Position numbers and translations under genes: made by a program
Notes under the pieces: generated by a model
Database searches by the model: none
What the model was told of the DNA's origin: nothing
The model's input: only the letters and a program-made list of their open reading frames with translations
Source of the DNA: Nitrospirota bacterium
GTDB taxonomy: Bacteria > Nitrospirota > Thermodesulfovibrionia > Thermodesulfovibrionales > Dissulfurispiraceae
DNA: 64,000 nucleotides
Direction of reading: 5' to 3'
NCBI GenBank assembly: GCA_004321915.1
Contig: SCQE01000088.1
Coordinates: 62,001-126,000, forward strand
Shown here: positions 45,519 to 54,242 of the stretch, piece after piece
How positions within the stretch are numbered: the first letter of the stretch is position 1
How the letters are laid out: each line of letters begins with the position of its first letter

Positions 45519-45541
45519 ACTTTCTTAAGCAGACGCTACGC

Positions 45542-46942
45542 TTAGCGCTTGCTCTCCTTTCGTAGCTTTTCGTTTTTTACAGCTGTTTTTTTCTTTGCCC
45601 AACCCGCAATAATTCTCTGTTCGGCCCTGCTGACCGCAAGGGCTTCGGCCGGAACGTCTTTTGTTATGGTCGAGCCGGCGCCGACATACGCGCCCCTTTT
45701 CACGCTTACGGGAGCTATAAGCTGCGTGTCGCTGCCTATAAATACATCGTCCTCTATCACCGTCTTATTTTTGTTCTTGCCGTCATAGTTGCAGGTAATT
45801 GTTCCCGCGCCGATGTTAACATTCTTTCCTATTTCGGCATCGCCGAGGTAACTGAGATGAGATGCCTTTGTCCCTGCACCCAAGACCGATTTCTTTATCT
45901 CTACGAAGTTGCCGATCTTGACCGAAGGCCCTATTACCGATTGCGGTCTTATATGCGCAAAGGGTCCTACTACAGCGCCATCCATAACGGTTGATTCTTC
46001 GATTACGGTCGAGTCCTTTATCGCAACATCGTTTCCTATCCTGCAACCCGCTATCCGTACGCTAGGGTATAACACGCATCCCCGGCCGATTGTCGTTTCC
46101 CCCTCTATCAGCACATTCGGATAAATGATGGTGTCGGCCCCGAGTTCCGCACCCTGATGGATAAATACCGACTCCGCATCGATAAAGGAAACCCCTTTGG
46201 ACATCCATGCCGATACGATTTTCCGCTGCATGAATTTCTCCGCTGCATGGAGTTCCTGCCTCGTGTTTATACCCGAAAGTTCGAGCTCGTCCGAAAGCGC
46301 ATGGCCGCCCACCCTCAAACCTTTGTCCACAGCCAATTTCACAATATCGGTGAGATAATACTCGCCCTTTGCCTTGTTTATTTTTATCCGCTTTACCAGT
46401 TCGAGGCACGAATGCTTTATCGCATAAATACCGCTGTTCACCTCTTCGATTTTTTTCTGTTCCTCGTTTGCGTCCCTGTCCTCGACTATAGCGTCAACCC
46501 TGTTCCCGTCCCGGACAATCCTCCCGTAAGAGTGGCTGCCGGTCACCCTGAAAGACAGCAGCGAAATGTCTTCGCGCATTTTTCTGTGGTGCGCTAAAAA
46601 AAGCCTGAGCGTCAGGAACGAAATCAGCGGCGTATCGCCGCCCAAAACAAGCACATCGCCTTGAAACCCCCTGAGCGAAGACATTGCAACCTTTAACGCG
46701 TCCCCTGTGCCCAACGGCCTTTTCTGGACACCGAACTCCACAGACAGACCCGAAAGTGCGGCCCTTATACCTTCGCTTTCCGGGCCCACAACAACAATTA
46801 TCTTCTCAGGCTTCAGGGCTGCCGCGGCTTCCGCCACCAGCCGGACCATCGGCTTGCCGCAAACTTTATGAAGGACCTTTGGCAAAGACGATTTCATCCG
46901 GGTGCCGAGTCCTGCCGCAAGAATTACAACCGCGACATTCAT
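45542..46942 (-). CDS. glmU: Bifunctional GlmU: GlcN-1-P acetyltransferase / UDP-GlcNAc pyrophosphorylase
   Basis: A 466-residue two-domain enzyme. The N-terminal pyrophosphorylase (LAAGLGTRMKSSLPKVLH, about 1-230) makes UDP-GlcNAc; the C-terminal left-handed beta-helix acetylates glucosamine 1-phosphate (GNFVEIKKS, SHLSYLGDAEIG, NIGAGTITCNYDG). The start overlaps the DUF502 gene stop (ATGA). With glmS and galE it forms a nucleotide-sugar supply block upstream of the polysaccharide locus. Confidence 0.96.
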   Translation of the reverse strand: MNVAVVILAAGLGTRMKSSLPKVLHKVCGKPMVRLVAEAAAALKPEKIIVVVGPESEGIRAALSGLSVEFGVQKRPLGTGDALKVAMSSLRGFQGDVLVLGGDTPLISFLTLRLFLAHHRKMREDISLLSFRVTGSHSYGRIVRDGNRVDAIVEDRDANEEQKKIEEVNSGIYAIKHSCLELVKRIKINKAKGEYYLTDIVKLAVDKGLRVGGHALSDELELSGINTRQELHAAEKFMQRKIVSAWMSKGVSFIDAESVFIHQGAELGADTIIYPNVLIEGETTIGRGCVLYPSVRIAGCRIGNDVAIKDSTVIEESTVMDGAVVGPFAHIRPQSVIGPSVKIGNFVEIKKSVLGAGTKASHLSYLGDAEIGKNVNIGAGTITCNYDGKNKNKTVIEDDVFIGSDTQLIAPVSVKRGAYVGAGSTITKDVPAEALAVSRAEQRIIAGWAKKKTAVKNEKLRKESKR

Positions 46943-47586
46943 GCAACCTGCTCCCTGTGCGCCGTGCCGTCGTCATTTTTCAGAGAACCCGCTATCTTGG
47001 AAGGCGCTGATATGCCGCCCGACAGGATGATCCTTATTCCCTCTTCGATAGGGATGTCCGTATAGATTATGTCCTTGTCGTTCATTAGAACTATCTCGCC
47101 TAGATACAGATTGTTTGTCGGAATGTAAACCGCCTTAAGAAGATTCTCTTTAACGCCCGAATCCACAACGCATTCTTTGGTTAAAAAGCCGAATGCGTGC
47201 GCCCCCGCCCTCGGATATTCGACGATAACAAACTTCTTGAACGAGCTTTTGCTTTCCGGAGAAAACGCATCAACAAGCTGCTTTACCGACGTATAGAGAC
47301 TCTTGAACACCGGGATGTGAAGAAATACATTTTCGACATATCCCAAAATCCTTTTGCCGAACATGTTTGTTGAAACGATACCCGCAAAAAAAACGAGGAC
47401 GATCGCTGAAATGAATCCAAGCCCGGCTATGTGTGTGCCTAGTATCACATCGAAAACAGGCCCTAAAATCCCATCGACAAACCTGAAAAGGCCGACTACA
47501 ACAAGAATGGTTATTGCGGCCGGAATAGTTACAAAGAGCCCGGCCAAGAACTTTCTCTTAAATGTGATATGTATAGCTTCGGTCAT
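46939..47586 (-). CDS. DUF502 membrane protein
   Basis: A 215-residue protein with two membrane segments (about 13-35 and 55-78), then a cytoplasmic domain containing the DUF502 hallmarks: NVFLHIPVFKSLYTSVKQLVDAF, VEYPRAGAHAFGFLT and VYIPTNNLYLGEI. The family is widespread and of unknown function; the segment after the membrane part recalls a regulator of transporters. Encoded between yebC and glmU. Confidence 0.88.
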   Translation of the reverse strand: MTEAIHITFKRKFLAGLFVTIPAAITILVVVGLFRFVDGILGPVFDVILGTHIAGLGFISAIVLVFFAGIVSTNMFGKRILGYVENVFLHIPVFKSLYTSVKQLVDAFSPESKSSFKKFVIVEYPRAGAHAFGFLTKECVVDSGVKENLLKAVYIPTNNLYLGEIVLMNDKDIIYTDIPIEEGIRIILSGGISAPSKIAGSLKNDDGTAHREQVA

Positions 47587-47621
47587 TTCACCCTGCTTGG
47601 GAATGCCGCAGGCTTTTTATG

Positions 47622-48356
47622 TTACGCGTCGGGAACATCGAAATTGGCGTAAACATTCTGAACGTCGTCATTGTCTTCGAGCGCTTCCATCAGCCTCACC
47701 ATCTGGTCTGCGGCGCTCCCCTCAAGGTCAATATAGTTTTTAGGAAGCATCGTTATCTCGGCAAGGGAAACCGGAATTTTATTTTTCTCGACCGCCTCTT
47801 TGACAGAAGGAAAATTTTCAGGAGCGGTCAGTATTTCATAGTTCTCTTCTTCAGGGTCGTTCTTCATGTCGTCCGCGCCCGCATCCAACGCCACCGACAT
47901 CAATGTGTCCTCGTCAACAGCCGATTTCTCAACGAGTATGTAGCCTTTTTTCTCGAACATCCAAGAAACACACCCGCTCTCGCCCAAGCTGCCGCCGTTT
48001 TTAGAAAGGGTATGCCTTATCTCGGATACGGTCCTGTTCTTGTTATCGCTTAACACCTCTATCAAAAGGGCGACGCCTCCGGGGCCGTAGCCCTCATAAA
48101 CGCTTTCCTCATAGGCCATGCCGGGCAGCTCGCCCGTGCCTTTCATTATGGCCCGTTTGATATTCTCGGCAGGCATGTTCACTTCTTTTGCCTTATCGAG
48201 GGCCGTTCTGAGCCGGGGATTGCCGTCCGGGTCTCCGCCGCTGGTCCTTGAGGCGACCGCTATCTCTTTAACGATCTTAGTGAATATCTTGCCGCGCTTA
48301 GCGTCGGTCGCGGCCTTTTTATGCTTAATCTGAGACCACTTAGAATGTCCTGACAT
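47622..48356 (-). CDS. yebC: YebC/PmpR/TACO1-family protein
   Basis: A 244-residue YebC-family protein, full length, starting with the invariant [21 protein letters not shown]. Members have been described as transcription regulators; TACO1-like work links YebC to translation of difficult (proline-rich) stretches. The DNA-binding versus ribosome role cannot be told from sequence. First gene of the yebC-DUF502-glmU-glmS-galE run. Confidence 0.95.
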   Translation of the reverse strand: MSGHSKWSQIKHKKAATDAKRGKIFTKIVKEIAVASRTSGGDPDGNPRLRTALDKAKEVNMPAENIKRAIMKGTGELPGMAYEESVYEGYGPGGVALLIEVLSDNKNRTVSEIRHTLSKNGGSLGESGCVSWMFEKKGYILVEKSAVDEDTLMSVALDAGADDMKNDPEEENYEILTAPENFPSVKEAVEKNKIPVSLAEITMLPKNYIDLEGSAADQMVRLMEALEDNDDVQNVYANFDVPDA

Positions 48357-48429
48357 AATCTCCTCCGAAAACCTGATACAAAGCCGAAAATTGGTGAAAG
48401 ATTATATTAAGCGGATTAAAAGAGAGCTG

Positions 48430-49128
48430 TCAAGAAATAGGATCGGCAAAAAATCGGCAGAAAACATTCTGGACAGCCTCTGCCGCTATTTTCATGGAGG
48501 CTTTGTCGAGGGCTTTGCCCCGCCTGTTTTCAATGACATTGCTGATGCCCCTTATCTCACAGACCGGGATGCCGCTTGCGATGCAGACCTGCGCCACTGC
48601 CGCGCCTTCCATGTTCTCGCATACGGTATTGAACCGCTGTTCCAGTTCCATTCCTCTTTCGACCGTGCCTGTGCATGCCGAAACTGTCAGGAATGCGCCC
48701 CTGTCTTTAAAATCCTGAAGCGCGTCAGGGACAAACATGGGAAATTCGTTGAAATAGTCTTTGTCGGATGATAAAAGCGGGAGGTCCAGCGAATCCATTG
48801 TGTAAAAATTGTCCTCGCCATTCAGTCCTTCATCCCCGTATATCTCTTTGTCAGCGACAACAATATCGCCGACAGAAAGGCCTGAAGATGGGAAGGCCCC
48901 GCCTACGCCTATGTTGAATATCCGGTCGGGCCTGAACCTTTCGATAAGAAGGGCCGTGGCGTGCGCGGCATTCGCCTTGCCGATGCCGCAGATACAAATC
49001 GTTGCGGCATTATCGTTAAATCGGCCTTCGAAAAAAAGCTTGCCCTGAATAGTCGATTCTTTTTTCGGCGAAAGCCGCTCTATAAGAATATTTGCTTCAA
49101 GAAAGGTCGAAGCGATTATGCCCAACAT
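48430..49128 (-). CDS. mqnB: Futalosine hydrolase
   Basis: A 232-residue nucleoside hydrolase of the MTA/SAH nucleosidase fold. It removes hypoxanthine from futalosine in the futalosine route to menaquinone. Supporting motifs: CGIGKANAAHATALLIERF, NIGVGGAFPSSGL, VCENMEGAAVAQVC (substrate Glu) and EIRGISNVIENR (catalytic Asn/Asp region). A general MTA nucleosidase is the main alternative, less likely given a separate mtnP. Other mqn genes are not in the window. Starts 5 bp after the OsmC gene. Confidence 0.85.
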   Translation of the reverse strand: MLGIIASTFLEANILIERLSPKKESTIQGKLFFEGRFNDNAATICICGIGKANAAHATALLIERFRPDRIFNIGVGGAFPSSGLSVGDIVVADKEIYGDEGLNGEDNFYTMDSLDLPLLSSDKDYFNEFPMFVPDALQDFKDRGAFLTVSACTGTVERGMELEQRFNTVCENMEGAAVAQVCIASGIPVCEIRGISNVIENRRGKALDKASMKIAAEAVQNVFCRFFADPIS

Positions 49129-49133
49129 AGGAC

Positions 49134-49625
49134 CTATTTCTTGTCTTCCTTTGGCGCAGGCTCTTTTTCTTCAAGAACATATCTGACCTTTACATCCATA
49201 TCTTTTCTAAGAGAGTTGTAAACAGAGCAATATTTTTCGTGCGAAAGCTTCACTGCACGGTCCACCTTTTTGGGGTCGATATTCTTCCCGCCGATTTTCA
49301 GGACCATTTCGATTGCCTTGAAATACTGCGGTGGGGTGGGGTTTCTGTCTCCCACAATATCTATTTTGAAATCAGCAATTACTACCTTCATCTTCTGCAG
49401 AAACATTACTACATCGATCCCCATGCAGCCTGCAAGGCTTAGGAGCAAAGCATCCGTAGGCTTGCAGCCCCACTGCACATGGGCATCGAACTCGATTTCA
49501 TATCCTTCTTGGCTCCTGCCGACAAATATCAGGTCTTTGTCCCAAGTCAGGCTGCCTTTTACCTGCGGGCTTATCTTTTCCTTGTATCCGGCAAGCGATC
49601 CTTCAAGATTGTCTTTTTCTTCCAT
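49134..49625 (-). CDS. OsmC-family protein
   Basis: A 163-residue OsmC/Ohr-fold protein. The fold is shown by WGCKPTDALLLSLAGCMGIDVV and the closing YCSVYNSLRKDMDVKVRYVL. OsmC proteins reduce organic peroxides with two cysteines; here one conserved Cys is in LAGCMG and the other in KYCSVY, matching the YhfA-type branch. The ATG has GAAGGAG upstream. Operon with mqnB. Confidence 0.88.
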   Translation of the reverse strand: MEEKDNLEGSLAGYKEKISPQVKGSLTWDKDLIFVGRSQEGYEIEFDAHVQWGCKPTDALLLSLAGCMGIDVVMFLQKMKVVIADFKIDIVGDRNPTPPQYFKAIEMVLKIGGKNIDPKKVDRAVKLSHEKYCSVYNSLRKDMDVKVRYVLEEKEPAPKEDKK

Positions 49626-49759
49626 TTGGCTGTATCTCCTTCTTTATGACTGCAGATTATGAAATTCTATTGAATAGCAGCAAATCGCGTCAAGACGGAT
49701 CATTAAAAAAGAGAATATTATTTTTTGAGTTATAATTAAAATTACGTGGAACAAAAATA

Positions 49760-50746
49760 ATGCCTATAATAAAAGTCGAAAACCTGACAAAACATTTTGG
49801 CCCGGTCGCCGCGGTTGACGGAATAGCGTTTGAGGTCGAAAAAAATTCGATATTCGGTTTTCTGGGCCCTAACGGCGCAGGAAAAACCACAACCATAAAC
49901 ATTCTCTGCACACTGCTGTCTCCAACTTCGGGTAAAGCCGCCATTGACGGCCATGACTGCATGACGCGCTCTTCCGAAGTGCGAAAAAAGATCGGGATCG
50001 TTTTTCAGGACACCACGCTCGACAAAGAGCTTACCGCTTACGAAAACCTAAGTTTTCATGCCTACCTGTACGGCGTCCCTAAAGATCTGCATAAGAAAAA
50101 AATCGATGCGGCGCTTGATTTCATCGGTCTTTATGACAGAAAAGACGACCAAGTAAAAAAATTCTCGGGGGGAATGAAGCGCAGACTTGAAGTCGCGCGC
50201 GGCATCATCCATGAGCCCGCGGTTTTATTTTTGGACGAACCCACGCTCGGGCTCGATCCTCAAAGCAGGGCCAATCTCTGGGAATTCATATCGAAGCTTC
50301 CGGAAAAAAGCGGCGTGACCGTTTTTATGACCACGCACTACATGGAGGAAGCCGAAATCTGCAACAGGATAGCCATAATCGACAAAGGCCGGATAATTGT
50401 AAACGGAACTCCGGAAGAACTCAAAAAAATGGTGGGGGGAGACGTTATTTATCTCAAAACCACAAACAACAAGCTTGCGGCAGAAGAGTTGAAAAAAACC
50501 ATGGGAATAGGGGCGGAAGAAAAAAACGGGGAACTGTTTATTCAGGCGGTCAGGGGCGATGCCTGCATTCCAAAGCTGATAAGCTCTCTCGCGGATATGG
50601 TGCTGTCCGTGAGACTGCAGAGGCCGACGCTGAACGATGTTTTTTTAAAACTTACCGGCAAGGCGATAAGAGACGAGGCGCAGGGAAGCGGCGACGAGCT
50701 GAAAGATTCGATCAGATCGTACAGAAAAAAGTTCGACAAGAAATGA
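49760..50746 (+). CDS. ABC-2 exporter ATPase (DrrA type)
   Basis: A 328-residue ABC ATPase: Walker A GPNGAGKTTT, signature FSGGMKRRLE, Walker B VLFLDEPTLGLDP and a long C-terminal extension as in DrrA/CcmA-like exporters. It powers the permease encoded next, which overlaps by 4 bp. Cargo unknown (drug, lipid or polysaccharide). A TATAAT (49731-49736) lies upstream, without a good -35 box. Confidence 0.92.
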   Translation: MPIIKVENLTKHFGPVAAVDGIAFEVEKNSIFGFLGPNGAGKTTTINILCTLLSPTSGKAAIDGHDCMTRSSEVRKKIGIVFQDTTLDKELTAYENLSFHAYLYGVPKDLHKKKIDAALDFIGLYDRKDDQVKKFSGGMKRRLEVARGIIHEPAVLFLDEPTLGLDPQSRANLWEFISKLPEKSGVTVFMTTHYMEEAEICNRIAIIDKGRIIVNGTPEELKKMVGGDVIYLKTTNNKLAAEELKKTMGIGAEEKNGELFIQAVRGDACIPKLISSLADMVLSVRLQRPTLNDVFLKLTGKAIRDEAQGSGDELKDSIRSYRKKFDKK

Positions 50747-51516
50747 GCACAGACCTTAACGCGATATATGTGATAGTGGCGCGCGAGCTGATAAAGTTCG
50801 TGCGCGAAAAAGGCAAGCTCGTCTCGACGCTCGCAAGGCCCCTTATCTGGCTTTTCCTTGTAGGGGGCGGCATGTCGAGGGTCGTAAGCCCGGACATGGG
50901 AATGCCCTACATGCAGTTCATATTCCCCGGGATCCTCGGTATGACAATACTCTTCAGTTCTATTTTTTCATCGATATCGATAATATGGGACAAGGAATTC
51001 GGCTTCATGAAAGAAATGCTGGTGGCCCCGGTTTCGAGGTTTTCGATAGTTGTCGGGAAAGCCTTAAGCGGGACTCTCGTGTCAACTATTCAGGCCGTTA
51101 TAATATTACTGCTGTTCCCGGTTATCGGCCTTAAAATAGACGCGGTCCAGATCCCGCTCATAGTCTTTATGTGCATGGGACTGGCCTTCTGCCTCGCATC
51201 GCTAGGGATACTGATTGCGACCTTCTATGAGAACTTCGAAAGCTTCAGCGTGATAATGAATTTCATAGTGATGCCGATGTTTTTCCTTTCGGGCGCCATG
51301 TATCCTGTCAAAACACTGCCGCCGGCGCTCGGGCTTCTGACCATGCTCAACCCGCTCACTTACGGCATAGACGCCCTTAAATACATGGTGTTTCCCGCCA
51401 AGGGCGGCTTGTCCCTGACCCATGATTTTTCGCTTGCGGTCGATATCGCAGTGATAGCAGTATGCTCCACGGTTTTTGTGCTGATTGCCGGAATAATGTT
51501 CGAGAGAAAAAAATAG
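50743..51516 (+). CDS. ABC-2 exporter permease (DrrB type)
   Basis: A 257-residue integral membrane protein with six predicted segments and the ABC-2 motif NPLTYGIDALKYM near the C-terminus. The N-terminal VARELIKFVREKGKL helix is the usual ATPase contact. Pairs with the upstream ATPase to form a half-size exporter that would dimerise. Confidence 0.92.
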   Translation: MSTDLNAIYVIVARELIKFVREKGKLVSTLARPLIWLFLVGGGMSRVVSPDMGMPYMQFIFPGILGMTILFSSIFSSISIIWDKEFGFMKEMLVAPVSRFSIVVGKALSGTLVSTIQAVIILLLFPVIGLKIDAVQIPLIVFMCMGLAFCLASLGILIATFYENFESFSVIMNFIVMPMFFLSGAMYPVKTLPPALGLLTMLNPLTYGIDALKYMVFPAKGGLSLTHDFSLAVDIAVIAVCSTVFVLIAGIMFERKK

Positions 51517-51612
51517 ATCGGCTTACGGTTTTTATATGCTAAAATCATAGTAAGCAGAAGCGCAAATGCTGCCTGAGTTTTTAATTGTTATAGGGCAGGG
51601 AAAGGAGGGGCA

Positions 51613-51699
51613 ATGGCCTGCAAGTCATCCGCCGGAAGCAAGAGCAAATGCGGAACTAAAAAACCCGCGACCAAGAAGCCTGCCGCAAAAAAGAAATAA
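51613..51699 (+). CDS. 28-residue basic peptide
   Basis: A 28-codon frame with an excellent ribosome site (AAAGGAGGGG, 51601-51610) and an intrinsic terminator 7 bp after its stop. The peptide begins MACKSS, has two Cys (positions 3 and 13), and ends in a run of Lys, Pro and Ala repeats (KKPATKKPAAKKK). Composition resembles the basic tails of histone-H1-like proteins. The signals make it a credible gene in spite of its size; function unknown. Confidence 0.6.
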   Translation: MACKSSAGSKSKCGTKKPATKKPAAKKK

Positions 51700-51706
51700 T
51701 CTACGG

Positions 51707-51728
51707 CCCCGACACAGTCGGGGTTTTT
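51707..51728 (+). terminator. Intrinsic terminator after the 28-residue gene
   Basis: CCCCGAC (51707-51713) pairs with GTCGGGG (51717-51723) around ACA and is followed by TTTTT. It lies between two convergent small genes. Confidence 0.8.
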
Positions 51729-51742
51729 GCATTTACCGTATT

Positions 51743-51901
51743 TCAGATCTTTTCGGGTTGGGGCACTGTCTGTTTCGGCTGCTCTTTAATCGACAGGTCC
51801 TTTTCGAATTCCGGACATTTTCTGCCGGCAGGCATAGAAAATTGTTTTTGACAAGTCCCCCGGTAAGCGCAAATTATACAAAGATTCTTTTCTCCGGCCA
51901 C
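51743..51901 (-). CDS. 52-residue Cys-rich small protein
   Basis: A GTG start (complement of 51899-51901) with AGGAGGGC upstream (complement of 51906-51912) opens a 52-codon frame. The peptide has an ordered cysteine pattern, C8-x2-C11-x5-C17-x11-C29, in the segments LCIICAYRGTCQK and GRKCPEFEKDL, followed by a Gln/Pro/Lys tail. Such spacing suggests a small metal-binding (zinc or Fe-S) protein. It converges on the 28-residue gene. The pattern looks like a conserved family, but I cannot name it. Bases 51914-52013 upstream hold AT-rich promoter-like sequence. Confidence 0.6.
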   Translation of the reverse strand: MAGEKNLCIICAYRGTCQKQFSMPAGRKCPEFEKDLSIKEQPKQTVPQPEKI

Positions 51902-52013
51902 AGCGCCCTCCTGAAATCAAAAATTAACACCTAATTTACATTCCACGATAATATTATATATTAACCGGCTAAACATGGAAGAAACATCGTAGCCTCTCTA
52001 TTCGAAGGAGAAA

Positions 52014-54233
52014 ATGGAAGATAAAAATCAACAAAAACCCCAAGCGCCGTTAACGGCCGCTCCAGTGCAGCAATCCGTTGCACAGACAGCCCCTCCAAAA
52101 AAACTGGGCGACTATCTGATGGACGCAAAGATGGTCACCCAAGAGCAACTCGACAAGGCGCTCGATATCCAGAAAATCTCCAAGAAGAAACTGGGGGACA
52201 CGCTTGTCGATCTCGGATACCTGACTATAAGCCAGATGTCATCCCTGCTGACCCAACAGCTCAAAACCAAAACAGGCGCCCAGAAAAAAAGATTGGGAGA
52301 TTTGTTGATCGATGCAAAGATAATTACACAGGAACAGCTGGGTCAGGCGCTGGAGACGCAAAAGACAAAGAAAGGAAAAATCGGGCAGATATTGATCGAC
52401 CTTGGTTTTGTTACAAAAGACCAGATCGCTGAAGGCATTTCGGAAAAGCTCAAGATCCCGATAATATCCTGCGCAGAATACGAAATAGGCGGAGAGCTTC
52501 AAGCGCTGATAAACAAAGAAACTGCTGAAAAAAATATGTTGATACCTCTCGAGAAAAAAGGCAATACGCTTATAATCGCCATGGCGGACCCCTTGGATTA
52601 TCAAGCTATCGACGAGCTTTCCTTTAAGACCGGACTGAAAATCACCCCGCTCATAAGTTACGATTGGGCGATATCGAAAGCCATAGAAAAAAATTACGTT
52701 GCGGCCGAGGAAGCCTCGGTCGAAGATAATATTTTCGCCCAGCTCGGCGACGACATCAATGCGGACAAAGAAGTGGAATTCGTAGAGCAGCAGGACGAAA
52801 GCGAAGAGAACATGAATATCGACATGCTCTACTCGAAAAGCAACTTCCCTCCGATAGTAAAACTGGTCGCAATGCTTGTAGCGGAAGGGAGCAAAGCGAG
52901 GGCAAGCGACATTCATATAGAGCCGCGCGACAAATACGTTCAGATACGGTTCAGGGTGGACGGCGAACTCCAAAACGTCTTCAAATACCAGAAAGATGTT
53001 CATCCCTCCGTGGTTTCAAGAATAAAGATCATCTCGAAACTGGACATAACGAACAGGCGCACGCCTCAGGACGGAAGCACGCATGTCTCGTTCAACAATA
53101 AGGAAATCGATTTGAGGGTCGCCACCGCGCCCACGGTGTATGGGGAGCAGATAGTCATAAGGCTGCTGGACCACAGCTCGGGGATAATACCCATAGATGC
53201 CCTCGGCATGCCCGAGAATATAAAAATAAAGCTTGTTGAGGTCTTTAAACGGCCGCAAGGCATGCTTCTCGTAACCGGGCCTACCGGCAGCGGAAAAACT
53301 ACCACACTGTATTCGAGCTTGAACGAACTGCGTTCGGATGCGAGGAAGGTCGTAACTATCGAGGACCCTGCCGAATATAAGCTCGATGGCATAACCCAAC
53401 AACAAGTCAACGATGCTGTGGGAAGGACCTTCGCGGCGATCCTGAAATCCATTCTGCGTCAGGACCCCGATGTAATCATGCTCGGAGAGATCAGAGACCT
53501 CGAAACCGCCGAGACGGCGATGAAGGCCGCGCTTACCGGACATTTCGTGTTAAGCACGCTGCACACCAACAACACGATAGCTACGGTCACCAGACTTATA
53601 GAAATGGGCATACCTTCCTATATCGTAAGTTCGGCCCTGAGCGGTGTGGTGGCACAGCGGCTTATCAGAAGAATATGCGCCTCCTGCAAAATCGAGGTCA
53701 AGGTGCCGCCTGAAACAGCAACTACAATGAAATCCATGGGGCTTGAGTCGCCTGAAAAATTCTGGAAGGGTTCGGGTTGCGCTAAATGCGGCAATTCCGG
53801 ATATTCGGGCAGAATAGCCGTTTATGAATTTCTGTCTATGACGGCCGAATTCAAACGGATACTTGCGAGCGGGGCCACGGAAAGCGACCTGTTTATTCAG
53901 GCAAAGAAGGACGGCGTAAATTTTCTGTTCGAAGACGCCTTCAACAAGGTCAGGGCCGGGATTTCGACATTTGAAGAGATCCTTGCCAAAATCCCTATGG
54001 AACATCTGTCGAAACTTAAAGAGCCCGAAAAGAAAATTCTGCAATATTCGGCGCCTCCATCCGCGCAACCTAAGCCTGTCGCTCCCGAACCGGAGATGCC
54101 GTACATGACAGCGGAACAGATAATATATCAAAGCATCGCAGGTATGAACGAGAATACTGTCGGGCCTGAAACATATGAGGAAGAAGATGCTTTCCCTGAC
54201 AACGCTCTGAGCGATTTTCTGCGTCTAGGGTAA
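52014..54233 (+). CDS. pilB: PilB/GspE-type secretion ATPase with two MshEN domains
   Basis: A 739-residue ATPase that drives pilus or type II pseudopilus extension. After a Gln/Pro-rich start there are two MshEN units (about 30-82 and 94-146), each made of two 24-residue segments split by five residues (KISKK and KTKKG), the c-di-GMP-binding layout. Then come the GspE N-terminal fold, the RecA-like ATPase (Walker A GPTGSGKTTT, Asp and Walker B boxes around VIMLGEIRDLETAE, His box LSTLHTN) and a Cys4 zinc site (CASC ... CAKCG). A long Pro-rich tail ends the protein. Start fixed by GAAGGAG. No pilin or PilC gene is in the window. Confidence 0.9.
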   Translation: MEDKNQQKPQAPLTAAPVQQSVAQTAPPKKLGDYLMDAKMVTQEQLDKALDIQKISKKKLGDTLVDLGYLTISQMSSLLTQQLKTKTGAQKKRLGDLLIDAKIITQEQLGQALETQKTKKGKIGQILIDLGFVTKDQIAEGISEKLKIPIISCAEYEIGGELQALINKETAEKNMLIPLEKKGNTLIIAMADPLDYQAIDELSFKTGLKITPLISYDWAISKAIEKNYVAAEEASVEDNIFAQLGDDINADKEVEFVEQQDESEENMNIDMLYSKSNFPPIVKLVAMLVAEGSKARASDIHIEPRDKYVQIRFRVDGELQNVFKYQKDVHPSVVSRIKIISKLDITNRRTPQDGSTHVSFNNKEIDLRVATAPTVYGEQIVIRLLDHSSGIIPIDALGMPENIKIKLVEVFKRPQGMLLVTGPTGSGKTTTLYSSLNELRSDARKVVTIEDPAEYKLDGITQQQVNDAVGRTFAAILKSILRQDPDVIMLGEIRDLETAETAMKAALTGHFVLSTLHTNNTIATVTRLIEMGIPSYIVSSALSGVVAQRLIRRICASCKIEVKVPPETATTMKSMGLESPEKFWKGSGCAKCGNSGYSGRIAVYEFLSMTAEFKRILASGATESDLFIQAKKDGVNFLFEDAFNKVRAGISTFEEILAKIPMEHLSKLKEPEKKILQYSAPPSAQPKPVAPEPEMPYMTAEQIIYQSIAGMNENTVGPETYEEEDAFPDNALSDFLRLG

Positions 54234-54242
54234 AAAACAACT

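Noticed and set aside
45519-45541. glmS ribozyme upstream of glmS
   Set aside because: The gap to glmU is only 23 bp, far too short for the ribozyme.
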